A stretch of 64,000 bases of DNA, from assembly GCA_964426675.1 (NCBI GenBank), contig CAYRRM010000007.1:27428-91427 (forward strand). The letters run 5' to 3'. Below, piece by piece: positions 62,645 to 64,000 of the stretch. The notes under the pieces were generated by a model that worked only from the letters and a program-made list of their open reading frames with translations, ran no database searches and was not told the DNA's origin. This DNA is from DYMC01 sp035406705 (GTDB lineage: Bacteria > Verrucomicrobiota > Lentisphaeria > Victivallales > GWF2-50-93). The position numbers and the translations under genes were made by a program. Each line of letters begins with the position of its first letter. Within the stretch, counting starts at the first letter, position 1.

Positions 62645-64000
62645 TTATCCCTTAAGCAATTTCATAACCTGTTCGGAATTAAACGAGATTATAACCAGAA
62701 TATCACCATTTTCTATTACAGTATTGCCGTCTGGAATTATTTGCTCTTTATTTCTAAAAATTGTAATTATTCTTGATTTTTCTGTGAATTTTATTTCAGA
62801 TAATTTCAATCCTACACATTTATAGTTCGAATTTACTTTTAGTTCAATTAACTCAGCTGAAACTGCCTTCTGGATTCGTCTTGAACGTAGATATTTTTCC
62901 ATAACATTTTTATTTTTCAGTGCATTTGAATAGGCACTTATAATGTCTTCCCGGCGTAGAAGGCCAAGTATTTTTTTTGAATTAAAGGTATCTACAACTG
63001 GGATAGTATGATATGGTTCAGAACCAAAAAGCAGTGCTGCATCTTCTAATGAATCATCTGCTCTCACAATAATTGGATTTTTCGAGCAGATATCTGCAAC
63101 AATACCAGAGTCAACAAGTTCTGGTTTTCGATATAAATCCTTGATATTTACCATTCCAAACAAATTAGATGCACTATCGACAACAACTGCTCTTTTTACC
63201 CCCTTCATATGAAAGTATGCTTCAAGGTCTCTGATTGGCATATACGCTGGAACTTTTACTATATGTGAATCTGGAATCATCGCATCTTTAACAGTGATAT
63301 TTTCAAGTAGATTTTTGGATTCAAGCAAATCAGGGTCTATTCCTTTTTCTTTTAGTCTTATTGTATAAATACTATCTGAAGAAAAGGCATGAGAAATTAG
63401 AAGGGCAGTAATCGAACCTAACATAAGTGGAAGGATTATATTATAATCTCTGGACATTTCAAAAACAAGAATAACAGGAGTTACTGGTGCTTTTGCTGCT
63501 GCTGCAAAAACAGCGGCCATAGCTACTATCGAATAAGCTCCATTTCCTGAAGTAGAAGGAAAAATGATATCAGTTATTTTGTCATATAATGATCCAAAAA
63601 TTGCTCCTATGAATAATAATGGAGCAAAAACTCCTCCTGAACCTCCTGATCCGAGAGTAAAACTTGTAGCAAATATTTTTGCAATAAGGAAAAGAAAGAG
63701 TATTTTCAATGGATAATCTCCTGTAAGGGCCTTTTGTATAGCCGGAAAACCAGAACCGTATATTCCTGGAGCAAAGAAGAGAAAAATACCACATATAAGC
63801 CCACCAAGAGCAGGTTTAAAGAGTGTATTCAAAGGTAAATTTTCAAAGAGATTCTCCGTTTTGTGGAAGATATTATTAAAAATTATAGCGATCAAAGCAG
63901 AAAAACAACCAAGCAGAACATAAAGTGGCAATTCTACATAATCAAAAGAATAGCTTGATCCCAGAAAAAATGCAGGATGATCTCCTAATATAGAACGTGA
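62645..64000 (-). CDS. ClC-type chloride channel with CBS pair and TrkA-C domain, N-terminus beyond window
   Basis: The frame is open to the right edge, with GDHPAFFLGSSYSFDYVELP before a TTG that is not a real start, so the gene is cut at its 5' end. FTLGSGGSGGVFAPLLFIGAIFG carries the GxFAP anion-binding motif, split by reading. Two CBS domains (about 215-340 of the visible part) and a TrkA-C-like domain at the end (LIELKVNSNYKCVGLKLSEI, in part) suggest control by nucleotides. It transports chloride or exchanges it for protons. Confidence 0.9.
   Translation of the reverse strand, partial: SRSILGDHPAFFLGSSYSFDYVELPLYVLLGCFSALIAIIFNNIFHKTENLFENLPLNTLFKPALGGLICGIFLFFAPGIYGSGFPAIQKALTGDYPLKILFLFLIAKIFATSFTLGSGGSGGVFAPLLFIGAIFGSLYDKITDIIFPSTSGNGAYSIVAMAAVFAAAAKAPVTPVILVFEMSRDYNIILPLMLGSITALLISHAFSSDSIYTIRLKEKGIDPDLLESKNLLENITVKDAMIPDSHIVKVPAYMPIRDLEAYFHMKGVKRAVVVDSASNLFGMVNIKDLYRKPELVDSGIVADICSKNPIIVRADDSLEDAALLFGSEPYHTIPVVDTFNSKKILGLLRREDIISAYSNALKNKNVMEKYLRSRRIQKAVSAELIELKVNSNYKCVGLKLSEIKFTEKSRIITIFRNKEQIIPDGNTVIENGDILVIISFNSEQVMKLLKG

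Noticed and set aside
1..64000. CRISPR arrays, insertion sequences, phage genes and rRNA
   Set aside because: I saw no regularly spaced repeats, transposase, integrase or rRNA sequence in the window.

Overview
The window comes from an AT-rich, Gram-negative-type bacterium. LpxK, an LpxL-like acyltransferase, an MsbA-like exporter and an O-antigen ligase-like protein point to a lipopolysaccharide outer membrane. A pseudopilin of the kind found in Lentisphaerae and Planctomycetes, next to sialidase-like and glycoside hydrolase genes, an FHA-GAF histidine kinase and a eukaryotic-type UDP-HexNAc pyrophosphorylase suggest the PVC superphylum, perhaps a low-GC Lentisphaerae relative. That placement is inference; there is no rRNA in the window.

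Layout. (1) 1-8498, minus strand: a glycan-degradation operon of pseudopilin, very large glycosidase, GH2 beta-mannosidase-like enzyme, DapA/NanA-family lyase and a sialidase-like protein cut by the left edge. It has a strong sigma70 promoter overlapped by two adjacent palindromes. (2) 8834-13746: a lytic transglycosylase, a DUF3047 protein, an ornithine-lipid acyltransferase pair, LarE and an LpxL-like acyltransferase. (3) 14285-21407, plus: two lipoproteins, LeuD, an exported protein, citramalate synthase, a ThiF-like protein, FabI and an unknown protein. (4) 21437-28265, minus: TPR membrane protein, UDP-HexNAc pyrophosphorylase, small unknown protein, xylulokinase-like kinase and LpxK. (5) 28624-30240, plus: HU and HisS. 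(6) 30269-37196, minus: two exported proteins, GT2, AcyP, NrdR with an ATP-cone partner, an FHA-GAF kinase and a YhiN flavoprotein. (7) 37358-46507: GpmI, aldo-keto reductase and RecR, then tRNA-Pro(GGG), a membrane glycosyltransferase, a BamE-like lipoprotein, UDP-xylose synthase and MsbA. (8) 46700-59443, plus: a tightly packed run from RmlA/RmlD through TrkA/TrkH, Pgl, a flippase-GT2 fusion, O-antigen ligase, AroB and DprA to signal peptidase. (9) 59462-64000, minus: ClC channel (cut by the right edge), RpsB, Tsf and an RdgC-like protein.

The most unusual signal is not a gene. A 13-base, nearly palindromic but orientable element, TGCGAAANTCGCA (extended consensus YTGCGAAANTCGCAR), occurs 20 times exactly between 9197 and 60336, always inside coding sequence and in at least three reading frames. 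Well under one copy would be expected by chance. It leaves an AK(F/I/L/V)A or A(N/I)FA peptide signature in unrelated proteins. It resembles in style the HIP1 palindrome of cyanobacteria (GCGATCGC), with the half-sites separated by three bases. It is missing from the glycan operon at the left end, which may therefore be acquired.
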